The notes under the pieces were generated by a model. The model was not told the origin of the DNA and made no database searches. It saw only the letters and a program-made list of their open reading frames with translations. DNA of 64,000 bases from Melampsora larici-populina 98AG31. Taxonomy: Eukaryota > Basidiomycota > Pucciniomycetes > Pucciniales > Melampsoraceae. The stretch spans positions 713,879-777,878 of the forward strand of contig NW_006768773.1 in NCBI RefSeq assembly GCF_000204055.1, written 5' to 3'. A program made the translations under genes and the position numbers. Positions 54,510 to 64,000 of this stretch are shown here, piece after piece. Numbering within the stretch: position 1 is the stretch's first letter; the number at the start of each line of letters is the position of its first letter.

Positions 54510-56170
54510 TTAATCAATATTCCATGTAGCTACAAAATCAGCAAAAAGTTGATCCCTTCTAGATGGATTGCGATCAGTTCTTAAAAAGCGATCATCATCT
54601 TCAAAATTGGGAGCATTTGGAGGGGCTTGTTGAGCCCTTGCTCCTCCCTCAAGACCTGAACTTATACTTCCAAACACCCCAGACCACGATTCTTTGATTG
54701 AAATGAGAAAATTGTGTAAGATTAAACAAGCTTCAATCCATTGGTTAGCTCGTGAGGCAGATAAAGCATCAGTGATTACCAATCGCAGCTCCTTCAGAGA
54801 TTGAAATCGTCCCTTCAACATTCCATTACAATGTTCAATAATCACTCGTAAAGCACTGATTGCTTTGTTGAAAGCATCTTCAATGGGCCGCAGGCTGTGA
54901 CCTCTACACCGCTTGAGGCAAGGTATAACGACATCTGAGACCGTGTAACCGGAGTCCGCCAGGAGATATTCTCCTTCATCAAAATATGCGTCTGGGTTTT
55001 CAAAAAGCTTAATGTAACCCCCCAAAAAAACTATTAACTTATTTATTTAAGTTACATTATTGATCAGATAGTACTCACCTCTGAAGACCGGAAAACCCTT
55101 TGGTCATGTACACTACCACACCAGCCCAATTCGTAATAAGTGACGCGGCGATGAATGTCGCATACAAGCATGATGTTGAATGCATAGAACATCTTTCGTG
55201 TCCAGTAGTCTTCTGGAGTTTCACGAGGTGCAGTCGCCAAGGGAATTAAAGTGCCGTCGACAAAGCCTATACAGTCTTTGAAGAATGACATGGAGCTAGT
55301 TTGTTCTTTCAAAGCCAAACGTTCTTGACGAGAAGGCCAGCACATGTATTTGTCTTTCAAGTCGAGTATGGCAAGGATGATTCGAGTTGTCCAGTTTTGA
55401 ATGCTCCCTTCTTTGAAACGTGTTCAAATCAAAATCATTAACTTTAAATCATCTTTTGAAAATAGAAACGAACCTGAACAATTGAACATTCTCGCCAAAT
55501 GGAAATGTTCTCCACCGTTACCAGCCGTTCCTAAATTTGCCAGCCCGACTAACGCCTGCCACCAAACAGGCGCTTGCTTCATGTGTGAGCTGTTGTGGAA
55601 GACAGGATTGTCTTCAATCAAATCGATCAGATTGTTGAAAGCTGTCTTTGACATTTGGGCCTACCAACAGTCCAGGCTAAGTACGTGAAAATGAAAAGAC
55701 GTTTTTATAACCCTGGACTCACTAGCTTGATGAAACTGTCACCACCTTCTATCAGGACTTGGGAAAACCAAGCATTTCGCAATTCCTTCCGCCCACGGGA
55801 GATCCTTTTCAAGAAGAACCGTTTTTGATTTAAGACTGTGAGAGCTTCGTCAAGAATCGCCAGATCTGAAGTGGCACGTCGGCGCAGTTGATAACCCAAT
55901 CGAAGGAGGTTGTAGCTTCGATCAAAGGCTGGTAGCAACTCGAGAAGGCCGATAAGATTCATGAGAACCGCCTTCTTTTGATCGTCGTCCGTAACAGCTT
56001 CGCGAAAGCTTTTTAAAGCGTGAATCATTCGAAAAAAAAAACTGGAATCCGGCAATATCGAGTTCAAAGGTTGCAAGCAAGGGCAATTTGTTGTGAATAA
56101 CGGGTTTTCTTGAATGTCGGGCTACTTGAATGGACCTTCTCAGGTCAAGTTTTCGAGTAAATCGAGGCAT
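54510..56170 (-). pseudogene. HARBI1-like DDE nuclease of the Harbinger element
   Basis: A minus-strand gene of four or more exons, with stop TAA at 54510-54512. The likely start, MPRFTRKLDLRRSIQVARHS at 56170, runs into a ten-base A homopolymer (56032-56041 on the plus strand). After it the protein continues in another frame (RMIHALKSFREAVTD), so one base has been gained or lost. Downstream exons give KTAFNNLIDLIEDNPVFHNS, WWQALVGLANLGTAG, then the catalytic core. The aspartates lie in CIGFVDGT and LLADSGYTV and the glutamate in VIIEHCNGMLKGRFQSL, the DDE pattern of DDE_Tnp_4 nucleases. QWIEACLILHNFLI is also typical. The nuclease cuts the inverted repeats during transposition. Apart from the homopolymer the catalytic exons look intact. 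Confidence 0.8.
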
Positions 56171-56378
56171 CCGATAGAAATAAGCGGTTGAAGATGGAAC
56201 AGGTGAGTAACCTGCTGGATGAGGCTGGATATCTGGCTTCCAGAGCGTTCAAAGTTGGAGACGTGCCCGGACATGTGCCCGGAAGTCCAAAATCCAAATT
56301 TACCGCCAAAAACGGGATCTGGACTTCTGGGCACATGCCCGGGCACGTGCCCGGGATTCAACTTTGTATCCCCTAAAT

Positions 56379-57316
56379 GTCTTGAGTTCCAAAGGATGCC
56401 CCTGACCCAGGGCCATTGATTACATATACTTCTTATTATGTACCATGTGTAATACCCAAGATATACACATGTAGGTGGCTGGCCCAACATTGTATGAATA
56501 CTACATGAGCCTCAGGGAAAAAAGTTAGAAAATGCACATTTGCACAGCCATCAGACATGTTGGGAGTCTCAGATGTGTGTCATCTGATAGCCCGTATCTG
56601 TGCGCATCTTTTGCACATGTCACTGGTCTGATACCCTGCTAGATGGTTTCACAAGGTGATGGTATCCAAAACCATTGTTTTGTTGGTATGATCACTCGGC
56701 ACTTTCCAGGGTCCTGTCACTGAGCTTCACGTGAAGTGTCACCGGGTGCAGTACACCACTGTCTGAAGCATAACCTGTAGTGTCACCCTGCCTGTCAAGC
56801 TCTTTGATCCACCATATCTTTGCAACACCTATAGTCGCTAGTGTTGAGAAGCGTGAAATGTCGGACCAGCAAATTTTTGTCTGAAAAATTGATGCCAAGC
56901 CACAAACCTCATCAAATCTGGGAGCCAAGGGTACCATTGGAATCCTGGCATCAGTGGCAATCCAGATATCTTGCTGAAAAGTGAAGATTCCAACTTCTTG
57001 TTTTACTTGGTTTCCGCAACATAAGAAAAACTTGGGTTGAAGTGGGGTTCTGCGTAAATACCCGGTCCAACATTTTACGCTTCTCGGCACTAGCGACTAT
57101 ACAACTTTTCCATCTTTTTCTCACCTCAATGTTTTCCTTCATCACATTTCAAGACAGATCAATACTCAACTCAAACCAATAATCAAACTGAGGAATCATT
57201 CACTCCAGTTTCTGATCAACTTCAATCAACAATCAACTCTGATCAATACTCAACTTGGATCCATAAATTGATCAATCATCTGCCTCAATCGATCGACAAA
57301 ACCTCTGTCTGTTCAA
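56379..57316. other. non-coding or decayed sequence
   Basis: The minus strand of 56692-57090 is open for 132 codons with protein-like composition (for example FQQDIWIATDARIPMVPLAP), but I do not recognise it and the frame is broken on both sides. It may be old transposon sequence related to the Tnp2 relic to its right. Confidence 0.3.
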
Positions 57317-59745
57317 GCATGGCGGAACTAGTGCTTTGCACTTGCCCTCAGTGTATTAAAAGAAAGCATACCAACTCATCTGGTAAAGAAGTGGTGGGAT
57401 TATGGATTCATTCAGGAACAGAAAGGAATCATCAAAGAAGGATGGCCACCAGTTCAGAAAACACACCAATTCTTAAGGCATTAGTCAAGGATTTTCTCTC
57501 AAAGGCAAGCATCAAAGATGCTGGACCAGAGAAAGCTTCTTCTGATTCCAATTCAAGTTCCAATTATATTGTTGGCCCAGATGACCCAACTGTGTTCAAA
57601 CTAGTCTGTAAGTTACAACTTTCAATGAAATCTATTGTTCAAATCTAATAAACAAAATACTTTTTGTTGTCTAGATTTTATAATGTATTTTGCTGGGTTT
57701 TCCTGGAATGCAGAATGAGTCGCAATAACTGCCAAAAAGCTCAAGATTATGTTATGTGAATTGCTCAACTTTGTACACACATCAACCTCAACAAAGAATT
57801 GGCAAGCCTGGTTCCAAAAGACGTAAGAACAATGATAAATCAGCTGAATATCAAAGCAACTCTTGAACAATTTATATGCTGTATCAAGTGCTACACTCTC
57901 TACAAGCCCGAGGTTGCCCCAGCTGAATGTGGCTACATATCAAGAATTCCCATCAGATAAAGATTGCTCTGGCACCAACCTCTTTACTAGTCACAACATA
58001 CCCAAACTTCTGACCATCACTTGGCTTTCTGAAAAACAAATCCATCCTCCTGTCAAACAACTGTCCAGAAAGCCCCTCTCCACTTTCATTATTCAAGAAT
58101 TTCAGGAATGGTTGACCTGGTTATTATCAATTACATACATTGAGGACTCTATTGATAGTTGGAGTGAAATATGTAGCTTGGATAATGGTGATGAAGTTTA
58201 TGATTACAATCAAAGTGTAGCAGCCAAAAAACTCTTCACCAACAATACAACATCTTCCTGGCATGTCCCTTACAATTGGTTTTTTGTTATTCACAGAGTG
58301 GTTCAACCCCTTGGGAAAGAAGACACCAGGAAGACAAGTCTTGATTGGGGTATTATCATTGCAGTTCTTAAATCTACCACCTCAGGCTTGGAAACAGATG
58401 AAGCACACCTTCCTGGAAGGTATGGTCCAGGCTCCTGATCAACCCAACATGAACACTATTAGTCATATCCCCCAACCTATAGTTGATGAAATACTTTTTG
58501 TACTTGGCATCATGCACAACTGATTTGAGGGAGTTCTCGCAACTCACTTCTGCTTTTTATGGAAGGTCCCTGGTGAAACATGATACACTTACATTGGACA
58601 ACAAGACTTTTGAGGTAGATGTCAAAGCGCTCGAGGATGGTGAAGGTTGGCTTTCAGATGATATTATCAGTGTCATTTGTCAAAATTTGAATTAAGTCAA
58701 GGTCCCAAGGGGTGTAACCAGGATTCTGTCAGGACTTGGTACTGCAGCAAACGGAAAGCTCAAGGCCAGTGAATGGCATGTGTTATTTGCAACACACCTA
58801 CCACTTGTGGCACTTGATGTTCTAATTGGAGATTACCCCGCCTTTGTCAAAAAATGATCAAAGCTAAACAAGTTGTTGCACAACTTTGTTGTACTTGTTG
58901 AGAGTACTCACATTGTAGCTGCAAGGAAGTTCAAGAAAGACGGTCCAGAAAGATTCAAGCAAGCTTACTTTGAATATACATTGAAATCATACAAGATTGA
59001 TGAAGGATGCAAGATCAAACTGAATCACCATTACACTATTCATTCAGGAAGTCAAATGGTGTGGTGAGGGCCATTGTTGGGTGTTTCTGAATTTTCGGGC
59101 AAGTGTCTCTACGGATTTTTGCAGAAGATCAAGACAAAGGAAAAGTCGGTAAGTGATTTGATTTATAATCAATATTAGGAGGAATGATTCTTACAGAACC
59201 TCTCAACTTCCCAATAACTAGAGGAGATGGCACAGACAATCATGCAACAATTCTGTTGCCAACAGCGCCTTCTGTGTAAAGGACCTCCAGAAGATGATAA
59301 GGCCAAAGCCATTCAGCAAAACATTGGGGGTGCTTTCAAAATGAACAACAAGGTTTTTGAAAAACTTTGGAAATATCATCAAGCTCTCAACAACTCCAGG
59401 GTCAACTACCGTCTGCTCCCATACCCAAATGGAGCAAAACTTCTTTCAGCCTATGCACATGAAGTGGGAACTTTAATTGGGTGTGACACTTTAAAATTTA
59501 GTAAGAAATGTTCACCCAATATTGTGAATGTCAAAATCAAAGGCAATTATTTGTGGGCAAAGATACTGCATATCTTGTCATTGAAGGTATCAAAAGAAAT
59601 GGCTGTGTTGGTAAGATGGCTGGATGATGTGAGGGATCTAGTTTTTGATCAGATGTTAGAAAGGTTTAGTAGGGTGTGTGTGGTTCAGAACTTGAAAGCA
59701 GAGTTCATCCCAGCCTCCTTGGTTGTCAGTACTCTGGCTGATTGA
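57317..59745 (+). pseudogene. Tnp2-type (CACTA/Plavaka-like) transposase relic
   Basis: Starts with the Cys-rich opening MAELVLCTCPQCIKRKHT and GLWIHSGTERNHQRRM that such transposases carry. It continues in several frames: LEQFICCIKCYTLYKPE, then FQEWLTWLLSITYIEDSIDSW, then GVLSLQFLNLPPQAWKQMKH with VQAPDQPNMNTISHIPQPIVDE. The last is the conserved 'LNLPP...GP..P....I......VDE' block of Tnp2 proteins. Then come KLKASEWHVLFATHLPLVAL and a PL..VSEFSGKCLYGFLQK block. At least six frame changes or stops interrupt it, so it is long dead. Family assignment is from motif order only. Terminal CACTA repeats were not found. Confidence 0.6.
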
Positions 59746-60017
59746 GAGCTACCTGCAGGGACGCTTGGATTAAATATCCCAAGTTTGCTTCTAATGGGGG
59801 TTAACCCTGGTGATCATGACTATGTGGGAACAAACAAGTTGGAATAAATCACTGTACAAAGCGTCAAAGATGCCATGGACCTTGATTGATATGTAGACCC
59901 TTGGGTCTCAATTTTTTTGACTTTTATCTGATATGTATCCTTGTTCCTTACATCCCATTCCAAACATTTGTCATGTGATTCAGAAAAAAACACAAAAATC
60001 AGTCCAATTGTTCAATC

Positions 60018-60396
60018 AGGGGATACAAAGTTGAATCTGGCCACGCAGCCGGATCTTTGGCCAGATTTCATTTGGCTGTAAATTTGGATTTTCTGGCCAA
60101 CACTGCCGGCATATTTGGCTCGGAGACAAACGTCTGAGGAGTCCTTGGACGGCGCCCCCAAGGAAAGTGGCACCCGAGGGCTAATTCCGAGGCAAATGTT
60201 GGCCCTGGCTGTTGCCTCGGATTGGATCCTCGGATGGAGGTTAACTTGGAGTCAGAATCCAAGGAATCCTCGGATTTTTGGCTCCAAGCCAAATATGCTG
60301 GCTGTGCAAAAATCTGGGCGCAAGATTTGAATTTGCAGCCAAATGAGACTTGCGCAAAACTCCGGCTGCATGGCCAGATTAAACTTTGTATCCCCT
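60018..60396. mobile_element. 379-bp MITE sharing ends with the Harbinger element
   Basis: Imperfect ~70-bp inverted ends begin AGGGGATACAAAGTT, identical to bases 2-16 of the Harbinger element at 51848. They continue (G/T)AATCTGGCCA(C/T)GCAGCC. The interior has CCTCGGA/TCCGAGG motifs and no gene. Left and right flanks do not show a clear 3-bp duplication. Just to the right, 60402-60417 is another isolated copy of the terminal sequence (TAGGGGATACAAAGTT). Confidence 0.75.
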
Positions 60397-60417
60397 AAAA
60401 GTAGGGGATACAAAGTT

Positions 60418-61749
60418 TACCAAACAAAGTCTTTGACAGAGCCTTTCCTGTCTATTGGAATTTTATTCCAATACTCTTGCCTCATTCTAGTCAAGGAGTT
60501 GGTATCATGGACTGATAGCAGTCTCACCATGTTCGCATGATCAGGGTGTTTCAGATCTACAGTGTAGAGTTTAACCCACACCACCACAACATTGACTCAA
60601 ATAATTTTCCAACACCTATATAGGTGTTATACACACAATGGTCAGTCACTTTGGTGGACTAAGGTAAATGATACTTTCAAATGTACTAACTCTTGCTTCC
60701 CAGTGCTGTGCCAGTTCTTGCACACACAAGTCAGATGCACACAAATCTTCTTTTTGGGGAGATACAGAATGAACAAAAAGATTTGGCCCAGGATGAGTTT
60801 GAGCAGATTTCCCCAATGCAGTCCATGAATCATTGGGTCTTTTGATGATAGCAAAAATTGATTTGTTGTGAATATCTTCTGAATAGACACGAGTGATGTG
60901 AATAGCTTGAATAGATGAGTTCAATGAGGGTGGATTGATATCCCTCTACACCAATCTCAACAAGGTTTTATACACAAAAGAATTTTGAATATGACCAATA
61001 ACATCACCAGTATTTGAATAATATCACAAATAGGCCAATGTATTTGAATAGCTCAAATGTTCAACCAGCGCTACATTTGATCATTCAAGTATCCCACATT
61101 CCTTCTTCTGAAACCAATGCCTTCGACTCAGCATGTTTTGCATGAACAATAATTGTTCCATGCCCATATGATAATAATCTTTGCAACATGTAGTCACTTA
61201 AACATCACCTTCATGTTGTCTTCATAACGTGTATACTCAATTGGTACAACCAATGATAAACGGAGAATGATAAACAAAGAGACACTTAAATTCCATTTTT
61301 CTTAATTCAAAAAAATAGGCCAAAAAAGAGAAAAATGGACAATCAATCAAAAAAAATAGAAAAATAGAAAATTCAAACAAAAGGATGAAAAGGAGAACAA
61401 TAGGCAATTGACTATAGACATTCTGATAACAAAATTGACATGAATCAAGAACACTTGAGACCAGACATAGAGGAGAACAACTAGGAAATAACCAAGAAAG
61501 ACATTGAGCAGAACAAATAGGACAAAATCGAGCTGAACAATGTATGAATCAAACTTTCTTCCAAGCATTAAATCTTGCAACTTGACAAGATGCGCAATAC
61601 TGACTATAATTTGGAAGACCCAAAAGCACCACTTTTATGGTGGTTGGTAAGTAATTATAGCAATGAAGTCTCCACTGTTTTATCGTGTGCACATGCTTAC
61701 TTCCTGGCATGAATATGTAGTGTCATGAGAAGGACTACTGAGTTATTGC
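60418..61749. other. non-coding region, no gene seen
   Basis: The minus strand of 60646-60924 is open but not recognisable. The rest is AT-rich with no clear feature. Confidence 0.4.
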
Positions 61750-61950
61750 CATCATGGCGCGCGACTACTTGGCCACCACAGGATCATCATGTGCCATGGA
61801 ACAAATATTCTTGTGTGCTGATGTCTGGGCCAGCAATCAAGGAAGTCTTCTGGCATGTACTATAGAAGCTCTGGTCTTGAGCCAAGGGTGTGAGCTTGAA
61901 GGTGGAATCCACAGAGCTTGGTGGGATTTTGAAATCTTTAGGTGTAGCTG
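61750..61950 (+). pseudogene. hAT transposase C-terminal fragment
   Basis: The frame from 61754 reads MARDYLATTGSSCAMEQIFL followed by TIEALVLSQG. This resembles the hAT C-terminal dimerisation domain (pattern 'ARDYLAIP.SS...ER.FS...', then a Leu-rich helix). The key Glu-Arg is altered to Glu-Gln, and no upstream transposase part is visible. A short, dead fragment. Confidence 0.55.
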
Positions 61951-62782
61951 TCAATTAATCTGATCTTTTTTAGTTTTTTTCTTTATATACACTCTTTTTC
62001 TCCCGCATATGTTTTTTTATTTACTTTTTGATTACATCTGGTTATTTGTCTCTTCTTTGATATGTCTTATTAATTTTGATACACTTGTTTGATTTCCTTG
62101 ATTGACCTTACTATATTTATGAAAACTATATTTGGGTCTGCTGTGTTTTTTGGCGCTGTGAATATGCTGTGTTACTGCACGTTAACTGGAGATAGTGGGA
62201 GCTACACATAATGCTGTAGCTCCTGTTGCGCTGCTGCTGCTCTGTGGATGGGAGCTGAGCTACCGCAAAGTGCAAATTCCTGTGGTGGTGGCCCGCTTTA
62301 CGTTTCTTTTTTGATGGTCCTCTGTTGATTGTGACAGAGAAACGTTAGATAAAATACACTTGTCAAGCACTGTTGGGTAACTGGCTCAGAGTTGATTTGA
62401 GTTTCTTGATTTTGATTGGCTCACGATCAAGGGTCTGATTCTCTTGATAGATTCTTGATTTTCTTGATGATGATGATGGTGATGATGGCATATTTGAGAA
62501 TGTAAGATAAGAAGGCTAAGAGTCTTGATGAGAAAGTAAGAAAAGAAAGGGTTTATATGGTGGGCATGAGTTCTAACTAAATCTTTGGCTTTGTGGTTGT
62601 TTGTGTGATGTTGAAAGCTTGTGCGGTGGGGGGATAAAAAAAGGAGGTGGGGTGTGGTGGAAGGAGGAAAAATTAGTCCGCCCACGTGGCATAGAGTCTG
62701 AGCCAAAATTGGACCAAAATCAAAGTCCAATGGCCCGGTATGAGAAAAATAGAGCACATACCCGGCCATTGCTATCAACCCT
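61951..62782. other. non-coding region with GATGAT microsatellite
   Basis: A short GAT-rich microsatellite at 62464-62488 (read as a poly-His run on the minus strand). No gene is supported. Confidence 0.5.
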
Positions 62783-62988
62783 GCTAATCCCGCTAAGTTG
62801 TATCCAGACAGCTAAAGGGCCCCAGCTTAGCAGTAGATAGTGCACTAAGCTAACTAGCTTAGCACAGACTTGCTAAGGGAGATCCTAAAATCCTTTACCT
62901 TAGCTAGGATGCACTAAGGATTTAGCACTAGCTTAGCGCCCAAAAATTGCTAAGCTAATGCACCCCTAAGCACTAACTTAGCTTAGCT
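62783..62988. repeat. cluster of GCTAA/TTAGC motifs
   Basis: About 206 bp containing fourteen copies of GCTAA or its complement TTAGC in both orientations, often as the longer forms GCTAAG/CTTAGC. It looks like a subterminal binding-site array of an unknown transposon. No clear terminal inverted repeats were found. Confidence 0.6.
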
Positions 62989-63013
62989 GAGCCACTGTTG
63001 ATCCAACAAATCA

Positions 63014-63301
63014 ATGGATTCAGCTTCATTGGCACCACTCATGATCGACAATGTCTGGAAGTTACATGGTACTCCAAAGAGCATTGGTTTGGATAGGGGG
63101 TCAATTTTTGTAAGTCAAATCACCCGTGAATCCAATGCCCAACTAGGCATTGCAACAAAATCTCTGACGGTGGGCAATCCAAAGTTCCAAAAAGGAGTGG
63201 TGAAGGGTATATCCAACACTTTGCAAACTACACGCAAGACAATTGGTGCCAACATTGTATCTGGTATTGTTGTGCCTTCTCATTGTGTGCTCCTCCTTTG
63301 A
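63014..63301 (+). pseudogene. Ty3-type retrotransposon integrase fragment
   Basis: The frame reads LMIDNVWKLHGTPKSI, then DRGSIFVSQITRESNAQLGI. This corresponds to the integrase core of Ty3/gypsy elements around the second catalytic Asp (pattern 'LHG.P..I.SDRGS.F.S......LGI'). The normally Ser residue before DRG is changed and the expected HPQTDGQ block has decayed. There is no LTR or neighbouring pol domain nearby, so this is an isolated remnant. Confidence 0.6.
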
Positions 63302-63691
63302 CATCAGCATCAAGACCGGTAGTCACAAATTGAGATCAAGTTTGACAAGGGGTCCCCATAAACACAGTGGGAGACCCTCAGGGCTCCAAGAGTAAGGGGG
63401 TCACAAGTGACAGGACAGTCTAAGCCTTTCAGGGAGTATACCGGTAGGCATGCAGCTAGGCCTCAGGGGGCATTCTGAACTTCAGTTTGGAGTGCAGATT
63501 GTCACTAAGTGTGTTTTGTTGGTTACGCCCTCTGGCTGAAGTGGCACTCCCAGAAACAAGTGTGACATCTGAAAAGCATCCATACAATGATGAAATCTTT
63601 CATCTTCCATAGCTATATGAACGACTTCTTTCAGCATCAATTGGTATTCTGGTTCTGAGTATACAATCACACAACAGATCACAAAAAACAA
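63302..63691. other. non-coding region, no gene seen
   Basis: No gene or clear repeat. It lies directly downstream (3') of the tRNA gene on the minus strand; its last bases form the T-run terminator. Confidence 0.5.
63675..63691 (-). terminator. Pol III terminator of tRNA-Pro
   Basis: Directly after the tRNA 3' end, the minus strand reads CTTGTTTTTTG, giving a run of six T, which is sufficient for RNA polymerase III termination. Confidence 0.75.
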
Positions 63692-63785
63692 GGGTCTGGC
63701 CGGGAATTGAACCCGGGACCTCACCCAATTGAATCCCTTTGCTAGGGAACCCTAAGGGTGAATCATACTACTAGACCACCAAACC
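63692..63785 (-). tRNA. tRNA-Pro(AGG) with 22-nt intron
   Basis: On the minus strand the acceptor stem GGTTTGG (63779-63785) pairs with CCAGACC (63693-63699), one G-U included, with C as discriminator base (63692). The D-arm is GGTCTAGTAGTATGATT. The anticodon stem is TCACCC/GGGTGA with loop TTAGGG plus T after the intron, giving anticodon AGG (63751-63753). The intron is 63728-63749, between positions 37 and 38, the standard place for nuclear tRNA introns. The T-arm GGTCCCGGGTTCAATTCCCG contains a perfect B box. A TTGTTTTTT run just downstream is a Pol III terminator. It is fully foldable, so probably functional. Confidence 0.93.
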
Positions 63786-64000
63786 GTTGACATGAAACCC
63801 ACTTTTGGAATTCCGACACCGCATTACGGAAGTGGACCCCATTTATAAGATGACATCAAACACACACAGTCTCGTTTAGAGGACAACCGAGACACTGAAA
63901 ATATCTCAAAAGCATCTTAGAGTTAAAGTCTAGATTTCAAATGATTATGCAATCTTACAATGACTTTACTACACTAGAATCACAATTGATTAAATGTTAA

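Larger units (their letters stand above)
51848..56375. mobile_element. PIF/Harbinger-type DNA transposon, complete ends, damaged genes
   Basis: A 4528-bp element with perfect ~58-bp terminal inverted repeats (51848-51905 and 56318-56375). They begin TAGGGGATACAAAGTTG and contain CGGGCACGTGCCCG and GCATGTGCCCAGAAG. The 3-bp direct repeat AAT flanks it (51845-51847 and 56376-56378). It carries the two convergent genes typical of the superfamily: a Myb/SANT-like DNA-binding protein (plus strand) and a DDE nuclease (minus strand). Both have inactivating changes. The region between the genes (53890-54500) is AT-rich with a palindrome around ATCGATTGAT. Confidence 0.88.

Noticed and set aside
57317..59745. 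Single intact host gene with many introns
   Set aside because: The conserved Tnp2 blocks occur in different frames without plausible splice sites at each change, and stops lie within blocks, so it is a decayed transposase.
62386..62778. Minus-strand protein with poly-His run
   Set aside because: The His run comes from a GAT microsatellite; the rest has no protein-like features.

Overview
The window is nuclear DNA of a filamentous basidiomycete, most likely a rust fungus (Pucciniales, Melampsora-like). This is inferred from AT-rich sequence, genes split by many short (about 50-100 bp) GT-AG introns, orthologues of fungal housekeeping genes, a secreted double-psi beta-barrel protein of a kind common in rusts, and a very high density of transposable elements. 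No species was confirmed by a search. One 741-bp run of N (24144-24884) is an assembly gap.

Layout: 1-8.6 kb holds decayed sequence and a 6.3-kb Ngaro-like tyrosine-recombinase retrotransposon (gag, RT/RNase H, YR; split direct repeats A1...B1-A2-B2). 8.9-17.1 kb is a minus-strand gene cluster: a GH51 alpha-L-arabinofuranosidase, a mitochondrial chalcone-isomerase-like protein (AIM18/AIM46 type) and a BAR-domain protein (Hob3/Rvs161 type). 18.3-28.5 kb is a transposon nest: one MITE inside another, a broken PB1-domain gene, then an inverted-repeat element that took up both a small palindromic MITE and a 5.4-kb foldback-like element whose long arms are inverted arrays of a ~180-bp repeat around the assembly gap, then two more MITEs. 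30.4-33.2 kb is SEC18/NSF (plus strand), convergent with REX4 exonuclease (34.4-36.5 kb, minus). 37.9-39.2 kb encodes a secreted DPBB protein. 39.5-42.6 kb is repeats. 42.6-45.3 kb is a DSN1/Mis13 kinetochore subunit (minus). 46.4-47.2 kb is a MITE and a short duplication. 48.3-50.8 kb is an amino-acid/GABA permease (minus). 51.8-56.4 kb is a complete-ended but mutated PIF/Harbinger transposon. 57.3-63.3 kb is a graveyard of Tnp2 (CACTA-type), hAT and Ty3-type fragments plus a MITE sharing its ends with the Harbinger element. An intron-containing tRNA-Pro(AGG) lies at 63.7 kb (minus).

The host genes do not form a pathway; they are ordinary cell-biology genes (membrane fusion, actin/membrane curvature, ribosome processing, kinetochore, transport, cell-wall degradation) separated by islands of mobile DNA. 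The most informative part is the nest at 18.3-28.5 kb, where target-site duplications and sister inverted repeats allow pre-insertion states to be read directly from the sequence.
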